Below, piece by piece: positions 35,297-44,113 of a stretch of DNA of 64,000 nt. The position numbers were made by a program, and so were the translations under genes. The stretch is taken from NCBI RefSeq assembly GCF_016908775.1, contig NZ_JAFBEP010000014.1, positions 1 to 64,000 on the forward strand, read 5' to 3'. Origin of the DNA: Defluviitalea raffinosedens (GTDB lineage: Bacteria > Bacillota > Clostridia > Lachnospirales > Defluviitaleaceae). Under the pieces are notes generated by a model. It did no database searches. It was not told the DNA's origin and saw nothing but the letters and a program-made list of their open reading frames with translations. Positions within the stretch are counted from its first letter, which is position 1. Every line of letters starts with the position of its first letter.

Positions 35297-36187
35297 ATGG
35301 AAAACGGATATTTGAACACCAAATCCAATTTCCTGAATGTAAAAACATCTGAGGGAACAGATCCCAATCAGGTGAAATCAAGAAGCAAACCCGAATTAAA
35401 TAAAGATGGAGTTACAACGGTCATTTATCCTGTTTTGTTTGGAGTTTTTATCCTGCTTCTTTGGCAAACACAGTTATTGCACAAAATTCTGGGTACCGAT
35501 ACCTTTACGCTTCCCCTGCCTGGGCGAATTATCAATATCATACTCGGCAATATACCTGAGATATTAAAAAATGTTCAGGCTACTGTTATTGTAGCTGCAG
35601 GCGGGCTGGTACTAGGCTCGGCATTGGGATATTTACTTGGAATTGTTGCTATGGCGTTTCCCCAATGGGGGTATGGAGGTATTTCCATTGCATCCGCTTT
35701 TACTGCTGTACCTATTGTGGCTATAGCACCTATATTAAATAATTTGACCAAGGATTTTAGTGATGATCCCAATGCAAGAAGTATGCTGGCAAAGACCCTT
35801 GTGGTTATGATTACTTGTACAGTCTCCATGAGCATCAATGCCTACAGAGGCTTTACAGAGTTAAAGCCCTATTCACTGGACTTGATGAAATCCTATGCGG
35901 CAAGCCCAATGACAGTGTTTCTCAAACTCAGAATGCCCAATAGTCTCCCTTATGTATTTACGGCTTTGAGAGTCAGTGTTCCGACAAGCATTATCAGTGC
36001 ATTGGTCAGTGAATATTTTGCGGAATATATCATAGGTGTTGGGCGTCAGATTCGAGAAGGTATTGTTCTGGCTCAATATGCAACGGCCTGGGCCTATATC
36101 ATAGTTGCCTGCGCCATAGGCATACTGATGTATGCCATATTGTTAATTGCTGAAGGGATTATACTAAAAGACCGACGAAACCGCTAA
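35297..36187 (+). CDS. ABC transporter permease, SsuC/ThiX type (second)
   Basis: The 296-residue permease has a polar N-terminal stretch (about 1-40) before the first helix, then the same fold and coupling loop as its neighbour (KPYSLDLMKSYAASPMTVFLKLRMPNSLPYVFTALRVSVP). ATG 35297 has GAGGAGGGG seven bases upstream; the longer frame from 35243 would overlap the first permease. Two unequal permeases in one SsuABC-like operon are typical of thiamine-pyrimidine and hydropyrimidine importers. Confidence 0.88.
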   Translation: MENGYLNTKSNFLNVKTSEGTDPNQVKSRSKPELNKDGVTTVIYPVLFGVFILLLWQTQLLHKILGTDTFTLPLPGRIINIILGNIPEILKNVQATVIVAAGGLVLGSALGYLLGIVAMAFPQWGYGGISIASAFTAVPIVAIAPILNNLTKDFSDDPNARSMLAKTLVVMITCTVSMSINAYRGFTELKPYSLDLMKSYAASPMTVFLKLRMPNSLPYVFTALRVSVPTSIISALVSEYFAEYIIGVGRQIREGIVLAQYATAWAYIIVACAIGILMYAILLIAEGIILKDRRNR

Positions 36188-36272
36188 TTTTCAATTAAAC
36201 TGGGACAGCACAGACTGTTTCCGGTATAACAATATATTTAGTTGATCAACAGATCGTAAGGAGGGTTAAATT

Positions 36273-37448
36273 ATGAGAAGATCAAAGTTATTAGCTATTT
36301 TACTGATGAGTGCCATGATCTTAGCTTCTTTTGCGGGATGTGGCCAATCTATCAAGTCAGCAACTACTACAAGTGAGGTAAGTAGTGAAGTAAGCACGGA
36401 TGAAGCAGATTCTCCATCTTCTTCTGACAGTGTTTCCGAGAGCTCAGGCAAATATTATGATCCAACAGATTCTGTAGAAAGTATTATCAAAGATGCTGCC
36501 AGCAAAGGCAAAGTAGGAAACTGGGGACTTGGAAATGAGTATGAAGTACAGGCCCTTTTGGCCAAATATGGTCAGCCCATCACTTTCTTAAGTCAGGCTT
36601 TTGATATGGATGGTTTTGACAATGACACGATATTGCTTGCTTCTGCCATGACATACAACGAGCTGGGACTGGTTAAAAACAGCTATGAAGGCGGATATGG
36701 CTATGGTGACCAGGTTGGTATTATTGATATGAACGATGAAGGTGTTGCCATGCTTGAGGATAACATCTTCTGTACAAGGGAGTTTGCACAAAAGCATCCC
36801 AATACTGTAAAAGCTTTTCTTTATGCTTCCATGAAAGGTTGGGAATATGCCTGCCAGAATCCTGAAGAAGCAGCGGAAATTGTCTATAAATATGGTTCTT
36901 CGGTATCTGGCGACCATCAGGCTTATATGGCTTCCGAAGTGAAAAAGCTGGTTGAAACCGATACGACAGGCGCTCCTGTAAAAGACTACGGAAACATGGA
37001 CGAAAAAGCCATGCAGCAAACCCTTGACCTTGCAAAGCAATATATTCAGCTGAGTGATCCGGACGCAGCCAAGAAGTTGCAGTCCATGACACTGGATGAT
37101 ATCCGTGATGCTTCTTACATAAAAGAAGCCATGGCTTCAGACGGAAAATTTGGCGAGCTTGAAAAGACATCGGTATCTATTCAGCTTAAGTGGCTTCCAC
37201 AGGCTCAGTTCATGGGGTATTATGTAGCACTGGATAAAGGGTTTTACAAGGATGTGGGACTGGATGTTACCATCATTCCCGGCGGCGGAGACATCGGAGA
37301 AACCACGGCAGTCTATACCGGCCAGGTTGATTTTGGCGTTACCTGGGTATCCAACCTGATTGCCGCCAATGCAGGAGGAATGGATCTTCTCCAGATTGCA
37401 CAGGTATATCAAAGATCAGGACTGGTACTTGTTTATAAGTTGAATTAA
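36273..37448 (+). CDS. NMT1/THI5-like binding lipoprotein with permuted domain order
   Basis: The 391-residue protein begins with a lipoprotein signal (lipobox SFAGC, Cys 23) and a Ser/Thr/Glu linker to about residue 60. The segment normally found in the second half of THI5/NMT1 proteins comes first (78-290: GKVGNWGLGNEYEVQALLAKYG, FDMDGF, ASAMTYNE, NDEGVAMLED, FLYASMKGWEYA). The normal N-terminal lobe comes last (299-390: VSIQLKWLPQAQFMGYYVALD, KGFYKDVGLDVTIIPGGGD, QIAQVYQRSGLVLV), after which the frame stops. This is a circular permutation. It is the extracellular receptor of the transporter, probably for a pyrimidine-like ring. AGGAGGG precedes the ATG. Confidence 0.87.
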   Translation: MRRSKLLAILLMSAMILASFAGCGQSIKSATTTSEVSSEVSTDEADSPSSSDSVSESSGKYYDPTDSVESIIKDAASKGKVGNWGLGNEYEVQALLAKYGQPITFLSQAFDMDGFDNDTILLASAMTYNELGLVKNSYEGGYGYGDQVGIIDMNDEGVAMLEDNIFCTREFAQKHPNTVKAFLYASMKGWEYACQNPEEAAEIVYKYGSSVSGDHQAYMASEVKKLVETDTTGAPVKDYGNMDEKAMQQTLDLAKQYIQLSDPDAAKKLQSMTLDDIRDASYIKEAMASDGKFGELEKTSVSIQLKWLPQAQFMGYYVALDKGFYKDVGLDVTIIPGGGDIGETTAVYTGQVDFGVTWVSNLIAANAGGMDLLQIAQVYQRSGLVLVYKLN

Positions 37449-37481
37449 ATTTTTAAAATTCGGGATTGTATGATATCCGAT

Positions 37482-37524
37482 ATGCCTGAATTGGGTAATT
37501 GCTTGGAACACCTGATTCAGGCAT
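37482..37524 (+). terminator. Hairpin after the binding protein gene
   Basis: ATGCCTGAAT (37482-37491) pairs with ATTCAGGCAT (37515-37524). There is no strong T run, so it may be a processing or stability element rather than a full terminator. Confidence 0.45.
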
Positions 37525-37641
37525 GATTCATTAACAAGTACATGAAGTTTATAAGGATGCGAACAGTTTTGCAGGACAGTAACACAAAATAAAAGATTGA
37601 AGTTTTATGTTCGGATATTGCATGGATAGGAGGTTGATAGA

Positions 37642-39018
37642 ATGGATTTATTAATTAAAAACGGTACTGTTGTTACTGAAAGTGAAAGCTTTATTGCAGA
37701 TATTGCAGTGAAAGACGGGAAAATTGCTTTAATAGGTAAAAATCTTCCTCTGGAAGCTAAAAAAATTGTCAATGCCGCGGGGAAATATGTATTACCCGGT
37801 GCCATCGATGTGCATACCCATCTTGCTATGCCCTTTGGCGGAACGGTATCAGCTGATGGGTATTTATCCGGTACGAGGGCGGCAGCTTGCGGCGGTGTTA
37901 CTACCGTATTTGATTATCCCATGCAAAGAAAAGGCAAGGGGATCCTGGAAACCGTTGAAGAACGACTGAAGATGTGCGCTCCACAAGCTTGCGTGGATTA
38001 TGCTTTTCACTGTATTATTACTGATCTTAATGAAGGAAGTTTGCTGGATGAATTTCAGGCGGCTGTTGATTATGGTATAACTAGTTTTAAATGTTTTTTC
38101 GTGTACAAGAAAGAAGGTATGATGGTTGATGATGGCACATTTGTAAAGGTACTGTTAAAAGCTAAGGAAGTGGGGGCTATTACTAATCTTCATGCGGAGA
38201 ATCCGGATATCATTGATATGAATATTGAGCGATTCTTAAAAGAAGGAAAGACATCAGCCTGGTACCATTATCTTAGCAGACCCGAATTTGTTGAGGCAGA
38301 AGCCGACAAAAGGGCTATTCATTGGGCAAAAACCTTCGATACTCCCCTGTACATCGTTCATCTTGCCAATAAGGAAGGGGTGGAGGCAGCAGCAGCTGCG
38401 AAACTGGAAGGCTACAACATATTTGTGGAAACCTGTCCTCAATACCTCGAATTTACCTGTGAAGTTTATAAGCGGGAAGACGGCAGAAACTTTGTCTGCT
38501 CACCGCCAATTAAAGGGCAGGAAAGCCAGGATGCATTGTGGGCTGCTATCAAAAACGGGACTGTTGACGTGGTTGCAACAGACCATTGCCCATTCCAAAG
38601 TTACGAAAAAGACTGGGGAAAAGATGATTTCACAAAAATACCCAATGGCTGCGCAGGGATAGAGAATCTGTATCCCTATATGCTGTCTAAAGCAAACGAA
38701 GGCAAGATTACCTTCAATACTGCTGTAAAATTATGTGCAACCAATCCGGCCAGAATTTTTGGCTGTACTGATAAGGGATCCATTACAGTGGGCAAGGATG
38801 CGGATATTGTAATTTATGATCCTGATCAGGAGTTTACGATATCAGTAGACAATATGCACTCGGATTATGATCATACCATATGGGAAGGGGTAAAACTCCA
38901 CGGTTATCCTGTACAGACCTATGTGAGGGGAGAATTGGTTTATGATCATGGTAATTTTGTAGGCAAACCCGGATTCGGAAAATTCATCAAACGGGAGCCG
39001 AGAATCAGAAAGGGATGA
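37642..39018 (+). CDS. hydA: Dihydropyrimidinase (cyclic amidohydrolase)
   Basis: The 458-residue enzyme shows the binuclear metal site of dihydropyrimidinases and hydantoinases: H58 and H60 in DVHTHL, the carboxylated Lys K150 in TSFKCFFVYK, H184 in NLHAENPD, H240 in YIVHLANKEG and D314 in ATDHCPF. It opens dihydrouracil or dihydrothymine to the N-carbamoyl-beta-amino acid. AGGAGG precedes ATG 37642. The next gene starts 4 bp after its stop, consistent with a single operon for the reductive pathway. A hydantoin substrate remains possible. Confidence 0.92.
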   Translation: MDLLIKNGTVVTESESFIADIAVKDGKIALIGKNLPLEAKKIVNAAGKYVLPGAIDVHTHLAMPFGGTVSADGYLSGTRAAACGGVTTVFDYPMQRKGKGILETVEERLKMCAPQACVDYAFHCIITDLNEGSLLDEFQAAVDYGITSFKCFFVYKKEGMMVDDGTFVKVLLKAKEVGAITNLHAENPDIIDMNIERFLKEGKTSAWYHYLSRPEFVEAEADKRAIHWAKTFDTPLYIVHLANKEGVEAAAAAKLEGYNIFVETCPQYLEFTCEVYKREDGRNFVCSPPIKGQESQDALWAAIKNGTVDVVATDHCPFQSYEKDWGKDDFTKIPNGCAGIENLYPYMLSKANEGKITFNTAVKLCATNPARIFGCTDKGSITVGKDADIVIYDPDQEFTISVDNMHSDYDHTIWEGVKLHGYPVQTYVRGELVYDHGNFVGKPGFGKFIKREPRIRKG

Positions 39019-39022
39019 TTGC

Positions 39023-40552
39023 ATGGGAGAAGTTTTGTATAAAGATATTTCAATTATTGAGGAAGCAAGCGGTTGTTTGCTGTGCAACAATGCGCCCTGT
39101 ACCAAAGCCTGCGCTTATGGCCTCGAAGTTGACAGCATCATTCGGTCGGTTCGATTTGAAAATTATCTGGGTGCGGCTGCCAAAATACCTGAAAATATAC
39201 CTTGTGCGGGCTGCGAGACAAAAGATTGCATGAAAGCTTGCTTAAAACAGAAAATCAACAGGCCTGTGGATATCGATGAAATCATAGTCAGTACATCGTC
39301 CTATGGGAAGGTAAAGTCAGAAGATGTAGATTTATCCATTGAATTTTGTGGAGTAAAATGTGAAAATCCCTTTTTCTTGTCTTCCTCAGTGGTGGGAAGT
39401 AATTATGAAATGGTGGCCAAGGCTTTTGATATGGGTTGGGCCGGAGTGGCCTGCAAAACCATAGGAACTTTTGCAGCCAAAGAGGTTTCACCCAGGTTTG
39501 AGGCATTGAGAAAAGAAGCAGTTCCTTTTATCGGGTTTGAGAATATTGAACAAATTTCAGAACTATCTTTGGAAGTGAATCTCCAATATTTAAGACAGCT
39601 GAAAATGGATTATCCCCATAAAGTTATTATTGCTTCCATCATGGGTCAAAATGAGGAAGAATGGACATACCTTGCAAAGCTCATGACTGATGTTGGAGTG
39701 GATATTATAGAGTGTAATTTTTCCTGCCCGCACATGGCGGCAAATGGCTTGGGATCAGATGTCGGGCAGAATCCTGATCTGGTCGCTGAGTATACCAGGG
39801 CTGTCAGAAAGGGTACCCACCTCCCCGTTCTGGCAAAGATGACGCCAAATCTTGGCAATATGGAGATTCCAGCCATTGCCGCCATAAAAGCAGGAGCTGA
39901 TGGAATCGCTGCCATCAATACCATAAAGAGCATTATCAAAGTCGACTTGGACAGTTTTGCTTCCGCACCGGAGGTCAGGGGAAAGACCAGTATAGGGGGA
40001 TATTCCGGAAAAGCTGTTAAACCTATTGCACTTAGGTTTATTCAGTCCATGAAAAGCCATGGTGAACTGAAAGACATTCCCATAAGTGGCATGGGAGGCA
40101 TTGAAACCTGGAAGGATGCTGCTGAGTTTATGGCATTGGGGTGCGAGACCGTACAGGTGACAACCGCTGTCATGCAATATGGTTATAGAGTGATTTATGA
40201 CATGATTGAAGGGATGAAGTATTACCTGAGTACCCATGGATATAAAAGTATAAAGGAAATCGTTGGAAAGGCACTTCCGCAGATTGTGCATCCTGAAAAT
40301 CTTGACCGAAGCAGCATTTGCCTTCCCAAATTTAACCGAAGCAAATGTCTTGGCTGCGGCAGATGTTATTTATCGTGCTATGATGGGGGGCATCAGGCTC
40401 TGATTCAAAATCATGCCACCAGGAAGCCGGTATTGATTATTGAAAAATGTGTGGGCTGTCATTTATGTGTTACAGTGTGTCCTGCACAAGCCATTTCACA
40501 GGGAATCAGAATGCCTAAAAAAGCTGAGGATGAATTGTGCAAGGCGCAGTGA
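39023..40552 (+). CDS. preA: Dihydropyrimidine dehydrogenase, PreA-like with N-terminal Fe-S domain
   Basis: The 509-residue protein has three parts. Residues 1-85 carry two CX2CX4CX3C motifs (C18, C21, C26, C30; C61, C64, C69, C73), as in the PreT/GltD N terminus. Residues about 105-415 are the FMN barrel of PreA (ECNFSCPHMAANGLG, SGMGGIETW). Residues about 440-495 hold two [4Fe-4S] motifs (CLGCGRCYLSC, CVGCHLCVTVCP). The FAD/NAD(P)H module between the first two parts in mammalian DPD, or in separate PreT, is absent. It reduces uracil or thymine; the electron donor may be ferredoxin. Confidence 0.87.
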   Translation: MGEVLYKDISIIEEASGCLLCNNAPCTKACAYGLEVDSIIRSVRFENYLGAAAKIPENIPCAGCETKDCMKACLKQKINRPVDIDEIIVSTSSYGKVKSEDVDLSIEFCGVKCENPFFLSSSVVGSNYEMVAKAFDMGWAGVACKTIGTFAAKEVSPRFEALRKEAVPFIGFENIEQISELSLEVNLQYLRQLKMDYPHKVIIASIMGQNEEEWTYLAKLMTDVGVDIIECNFSCPHMAANGLGSDVGQNPDLVAEYTRAVRKGTHLPVLAKMTPNLGNMEIPAIAAIKAGADGIAAINTIKSIIKVDLDSFASAPEVRGKTSIGGYSGKAVKPIALRFIQSMKSHGELKDIPISGMGGIETWKDAAEFMALGCETVQVTTAVMQYGYRVIYDMIEGMKYYLSTHGYKSIKEIVGKALPQIVHPENLDRSSICLPKFNRSKCLGCGRCYLSCYDGGHQALIQNHATRKPVLIIEKCVGCHLCVTVCPAQAISQGIRMPKKAEDELCKAQ

Positions 40553-40625
40553 GGATTTATTTATAAATCATTAAGAGTTGCTTAAATATTTCAAATGAAT
40601 TTTCCTTTGAGGGGAGCGGTTAAGA

Positions 40626-41855
40626 ATGATGATATCCTGTAGTATTGAACGATTAGAAGAAAAAATAAAAGCATTCAGCAAGTTTGGTGACACCGGCAGA
40701 GGTGGTGTCACACGATACTCGCTTTCAAAAGAAGCCATAGAAGCAAGAAATGAAGTAAAAAGGCGGATGGAAGCCCTCGGGGCAACGGTGGTTACCGATG
40801 ATATGGCCAATATGTATGCAACTATTCCAGGAACAGAAGATCTTCCCGCAATTATGTCCGGTTCCCATCTTGACTCGGTAAAACAGGGAGGTAATTATGA
40901 TGGAATTCTGGGGGTTCTGGCAGCTATGGAAGTTGTGGAAACTATAGTGAAAGAAAAAATTCCTCATCGGCACCCGATTACTGTTGTTGTATGGACCAAT
41001 GAAGAAGGTGCACGATTCGAACCTGCCATGATGTCCTCAGGGGTTATTTGCGGTAAATTTGACAAAGAAGTAATGTTAGCTTCAGAGGCAAAGGATATAC
41101 CAGGATATACTTTTGGAGAAGCTTTAGAAAAAAGCGGATTTAAAGGAGATGTTTCCAATAGAATGTCCCCTGAAAAATATAAGGCACTTATTGAATTGCA
41201 TATCGAGCAAGGACCGGTATTGGAAAAGGAAGGCTATGATATAGGCGTTGTTGAAGGTGTATGCGGCATGATCAATTACGAATTTACTTTCCGCGGTCAA
41301 GCCGGCCATGCAGGAACAACTCCGATGAAATATAGAAAAGATGCGCTTTATGCGGCAGTCAAGACGATTCAGTATCTCCATGATGAGTTGGATCAGCTGG
41401 ATAGTAAGCTGGTGTATACAACTGGCAAGATTTCTGCCCATCCCAATATTCATACCATTATTCCTGAGGAGGTTAAGTTTACTCTTGATGCAAGACATCA
41501 GAATCCTGAGGTGATCAGGCAAGTTCTTGAGATTATCCATAAGATACCAAAGATTGTGGAAAAGTGCGAAGTGAGCTATGAGGAAGCATGGTCCCGCAAA
41601 ACGGTACAGTTTACACCGGAGCTTGTTGATTTTGTTGAGAAAAGTGCAAAGGATTATGGCTATACCAACATGAGGTTATACAGTGGGCCAGGTCATGACG
41701 CTCAATATGTAGTGGACGTCATTCCAACAGCTATGATCTTTGTACCAAGTGTCGGTGGCCACAGCCATTGTGAACTGGAGTATACACCTCTTGAGAATTG
41801 TCTTAAGGGCGCAAATGTCTTGTTAAGAACTTTATTATATATTGACCAGCACTAA
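40626..41855 (+). CDS. M20-family amidase, beta-ureidopropionase/N-carbamoyl amino acid hydrolase
   Basis: The 409-residue protein has the M20 bimetal ligands H81 and D92 in SGSHLDSVKQGGNYDG, the Glu pair E126/E127 in TNEEGARF and H192 in ELHIEQGP, with the lid motif GQAGHAGTTPM and the C-terminal VGGHSHCE. This is the allantoate amidohydrolase / N-carbamoyl-L-amino-acid hydrolase / bacterial beta-ureidopropionase family. Its place after dihydropyrimidinase and the dehydrogenase favours N-carbamoyl-beta-alanine as substrate, giving beta-alanine, CO2 and ammonia. GGGGAG precedes ATG 40626. A very stable terminator closes the operon. Confidence 0.88.
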   Translation: MMISCSIERLEEKIKAFSKFGDTGRGGVTRYSLSKEAIEARNEVKRRMEALGATVVTDDMANMYATIPGTEDLPAIMSGSHLDSVKQGGNYDGILGVLAAMEVVETIVKEKIPHRHPITVVVWTNEEGARFEPAMMSSGVICGKFDKEVMLASEAKDIPGYTFGEALEKSGFKGDVSNRMSPEKYKALIELHIEQGPVLEKEGYDIGVVEGVCGMINYEFTFRGQAGHAGTTPMKYRKDALYAAVKTIQYLHDELDQLDSKLVYTTGKISAHPNIHTIIPEEVKFTLDARHQNPEVIRQVLEIIHKIPKIVEKCEVSYEEAWSRKTVQFTPELVDFVEKSAKDYGYTNMRLYSGPGHDAQYVVDVIPTAMIFVPSVGGHSHCELEYTPLENCLKGANVLLRTLLYIDQH

Positions 41856-41862
41856 AGTTCAT

Positions 41863-41909
41863 CAGGCTCATTGCCAATAGTTGGATGTATTGGCAATGAG
41901 CCTGTTTTT
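41863..41909 (+). terminator. Strong terminator closing the pyrimidine operon
   Basis: A 17-bp perfect stem (41863-41879 with 41888-41904; left arm starts CAGGCTCATTGCC) is followed by TTTTT. The rest of the gap to 42265 is AT-rich, with nothing else recognised. Confidence 0.92.
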
Positions 41910-42265
41910 ATCTCAGGGCAAGATTTTGTGACTTTTGGTTGTATTGAATGCACAAGATTTAATTGAAGTTTTTGAATGAAATCTTTAGTTGTAAATGATC
42001 CCATATTTCTTTATTCATTAAAACCATTGCAATTTGTGAAAAGTTTGTTAACATATTGTTAAGGGTAAGTCAACAGCTTAAATCGTTTAATTTTGGCAAT
42101 CTGGTTCAATAGATTTTGCTGAAGCATTTAGTGTAAGCAGTTGTTTAAACAGTCTGTCTTTATTATTTTTTGTTAATGAATTAACGACTTAAAGATAGGC
42201 TGATTGAAGTTTTATATTTAAAATTAGCATCAAATATTATATTGAAATCATAGCAGGTGAATATT

Positions 42266-42832
42266 ATGAAACAAGATCCCAGACAAGTAAAATCAAAAGA
42301 AAAATTACATAATGCATACTTATCTTTACTTACCCAAGGGAAAAAGCAATTGTCAATTCAGCAAATATGTTCCAATGCTAATATAACCAGGCCAACTTTT
42401 TATAAATTATATAAAGATGTTAATGCATTACGATTGGATTTAATTCAGGAACTATTATTGGAATTAAAGCAAGTTTCAGCATTTGATTTCCATGAGCCAA
42501 AATCTATTGAATTAATGACGCGAGAAGAGAAATCTAAGAAATTGATTGAAATGCTTGAATATGTGAAGAAAAATCGCATTGCCTATGAAACCCTATTAAT
42601 TAATCAACCAGATGCGGATCTTATTAGTGGAATGCAAGATATTATCCGGATCTTTGCAAAAGAATCAATTTACTTAACGCCATCGGAGCAATATTTGCAC
42701 CATCTTAATAAGGATTTGATAATTTCTTATGTATCTGGTGCATTTGTTGAAAGCATACGCTGGTGGGTGAAATCTAATTTTGAACTTTCTCCACAAGCTT
42801 TAGCGCAAATGATGATTACATTCAAAAAATAA
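42266..42832 (+). CDS. TetR/AcrR family transcriptional regulator
   Basis: A 188-residue protein with an N-terminal TetR helix-turn-helix (about 8-55: LSIQQICSNANITRPTFYKLYKDVNAL) and an all-helical C-terminal ligand domain resembling the TetR_C_33-type family (VSGAFVESIRWWVK). ATG 42266 has AGGTG about 9 bases upstream. Its stop overlaps the first base of a degenerate ATPase fragment, so a downstream target gene may have been lost. The ligand is unknown. Confidence 0.85.
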   Translation: MKQDPRQVKSKEKLHNAYLSLLTQGKKQLSIQQICSNANITRPTFYKLYKDVNALRLDLIQELLLELKQVSAFDFHEPKSIELMTREEKSKKLIEMLEYVKKNRIAYETLLINQPDADLISGMQDIIRIFAKESIYLTPSEQYLHHLNKDLIISYVSGAFVESIRWWVKSNFELSPQALAQMMITFKK

Positions 42833-43198
42833 AAATAGACTGTAAAGATCGAATTACTTTTTTTGTAGGAGAAAATGGCACTGGAAAATCCACATTACTT
42901 GAGGCTATAGCCGTTGCCTATGGATTTAATGCAGAGGGTGGCACGCTTAATTATAATTTTTCTACTTATAATGATGTTTCTGAGTTAAGTAATTTTACTA
43001 TTATAAGTAAAAGATACCGAAAACCTAAATGTTATTTCAACCCATTCCCCCATCTTATTAGGAATTCCGGGAGTATGTATCTACTCATTTGATCAGGGTA
43101 CAATCAGCAGATGCAGTTACTAAGAAAGGGAATGTTATAACGTCATGAAATTATTTATCAATGACAGAGAGCGATTACTGAAAAGGCTGTTGGAGTAA
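42832..43198 (+). pseudogene. AAA/ABC-type ATPase remnant
   Basis: An open frame without its start reads KIDCKDRITFFVGENGTGKS then TLLEAIAVAYGFNAEGGTLNYNFST, an intact Walker A and following helix of small AAA ATPases. The frame then decays. The last 15 codons before 43198 (FINDRERLLKRLLE) match the usual C-terminal end of that family. So the ends survive and the middle, with Walker B, is deleted. The 5' end was removed at the junction with the TetR stop codon. Confidence 0.75.
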
Positions 43199-43328
43199 CT
43201 GGTTTTATTGAGAGAATGAACTTAAAAAAGTATGGAAGTAGGTTTTAGGACATTTTCTGTTAATGAAGATGCTTTTTTACCTTAAATAGCTTAAATTTAG
43301 TGTATCAGATTGAAAGGGAGTAGATTGT

Positions 43329-43700
43329 ATGAAATATGACTGGATGGATGAATATCTTATGAGCAAAAAAGGCGTGGAAAAAGATTTACAGGAAAGCTGG
43401 AACTGGATCAGATATAAAATCAATAATAAAATGTTTGCAGCAATTTGCCTAGATGAAAAGAACCAACCATATTACATCACGCTAAAACTGGAGCCTTTAA
43501 GAGGAGAAGTTTTGAGAAAGCAATATGAGGATATTATACCGGGGTATTATATGAATAAAAAGCACTGGAATTCTGTTGTTGTAAATGGTAAGGTGCTGGA
43601 TGATTTATTGAAAGAAATGCTGGATGAGTCCTATAATCTTATATTAAGAAGTCTTAGTAAGAAAAAGCAACTAGAAATACTGGAAGGGGAAAGAGCTTAG
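43329..43700 (+). CDS. MmcQ/YjbR family protein
   Basis: The 123-residue product resembles MmcQ/YjbR proteins (CyaY-like fold): WIRYKINNKMFAAICLDEKNQPYYITLKLEP followed by the conserved PGYYMNKKHWNSVVVNGKV segment and a helical end. Members are often called DNA-binding, but their function is uncertain. AAAGGGAG lies at good distance from ATG 43329. Confidence 0.82.
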   Translation: MKYDWMDEYLMSKKGVEKDLQESWNWIRYKINNKMFAAICLDEKNQPYYITLKLEPLRGEVLRKQYEDIIPGYYMNKKHWNSVVVNGKVLDDLLKEMLDESYNLILRSLSKKKQLEILEGERA

Positions 43701-43756
43701 AGAAGTAGCTTTAAAAGTGATCAGATAATAAAATGAATGATTTATTTATCAAAATC

Positions 43757-43946
43757 AAAACGGCTTGAATTTCAAGGTGTTTTATTTTTGCAATCAATCT
43801 GTCAGTACGTTATCTGGAATACTCATAAATCCTATTGTGTATGAAGGGGTCAGTATAGCCGAGAGATGGGGACTTTTATTATTATGGCTCATTGTCAATA
43901 ATTAGAGTGAAATTCATTCAATTACTCTCGATTATTGGCTTTGAGC
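43757..43946 (+). terminator. Two terminator-like hairpins in the gap 43701-44113
   Basis: CTTGAA/TTCAAG with flanking AAAAC/GTTTT arms lies at 43757-43783, followed by TATTTTTG. A longer imperfect stem begins GCTCA at 43888 and ends TGAGC at 43945. Nothing else in this 413-bp gap is recognised. Confidence 0.5.
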
Positions 43947-44113
43947 TTATTTTAATGCACAGATTTTATTAACCTTTTAAAAAAATGTGTATAATTAACA
44001 TCATTATTGTATAATAATTTTAAAACTCAGCACTTGACTCAAAGATACAAATCATCTGGGATTTTTTAAGATGGAAGAATAAAAATTTTTACTTGTAGGA
44101 GGATATGCAGAGA

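Noticed and set aside
36588-37170. Two overlapping minus-strand frames of about 150 codons inside the binding-protein gene
   Set aside because: They oppose the lipoprotein gene, lack ribosome binding sites and read as low-quality translation.
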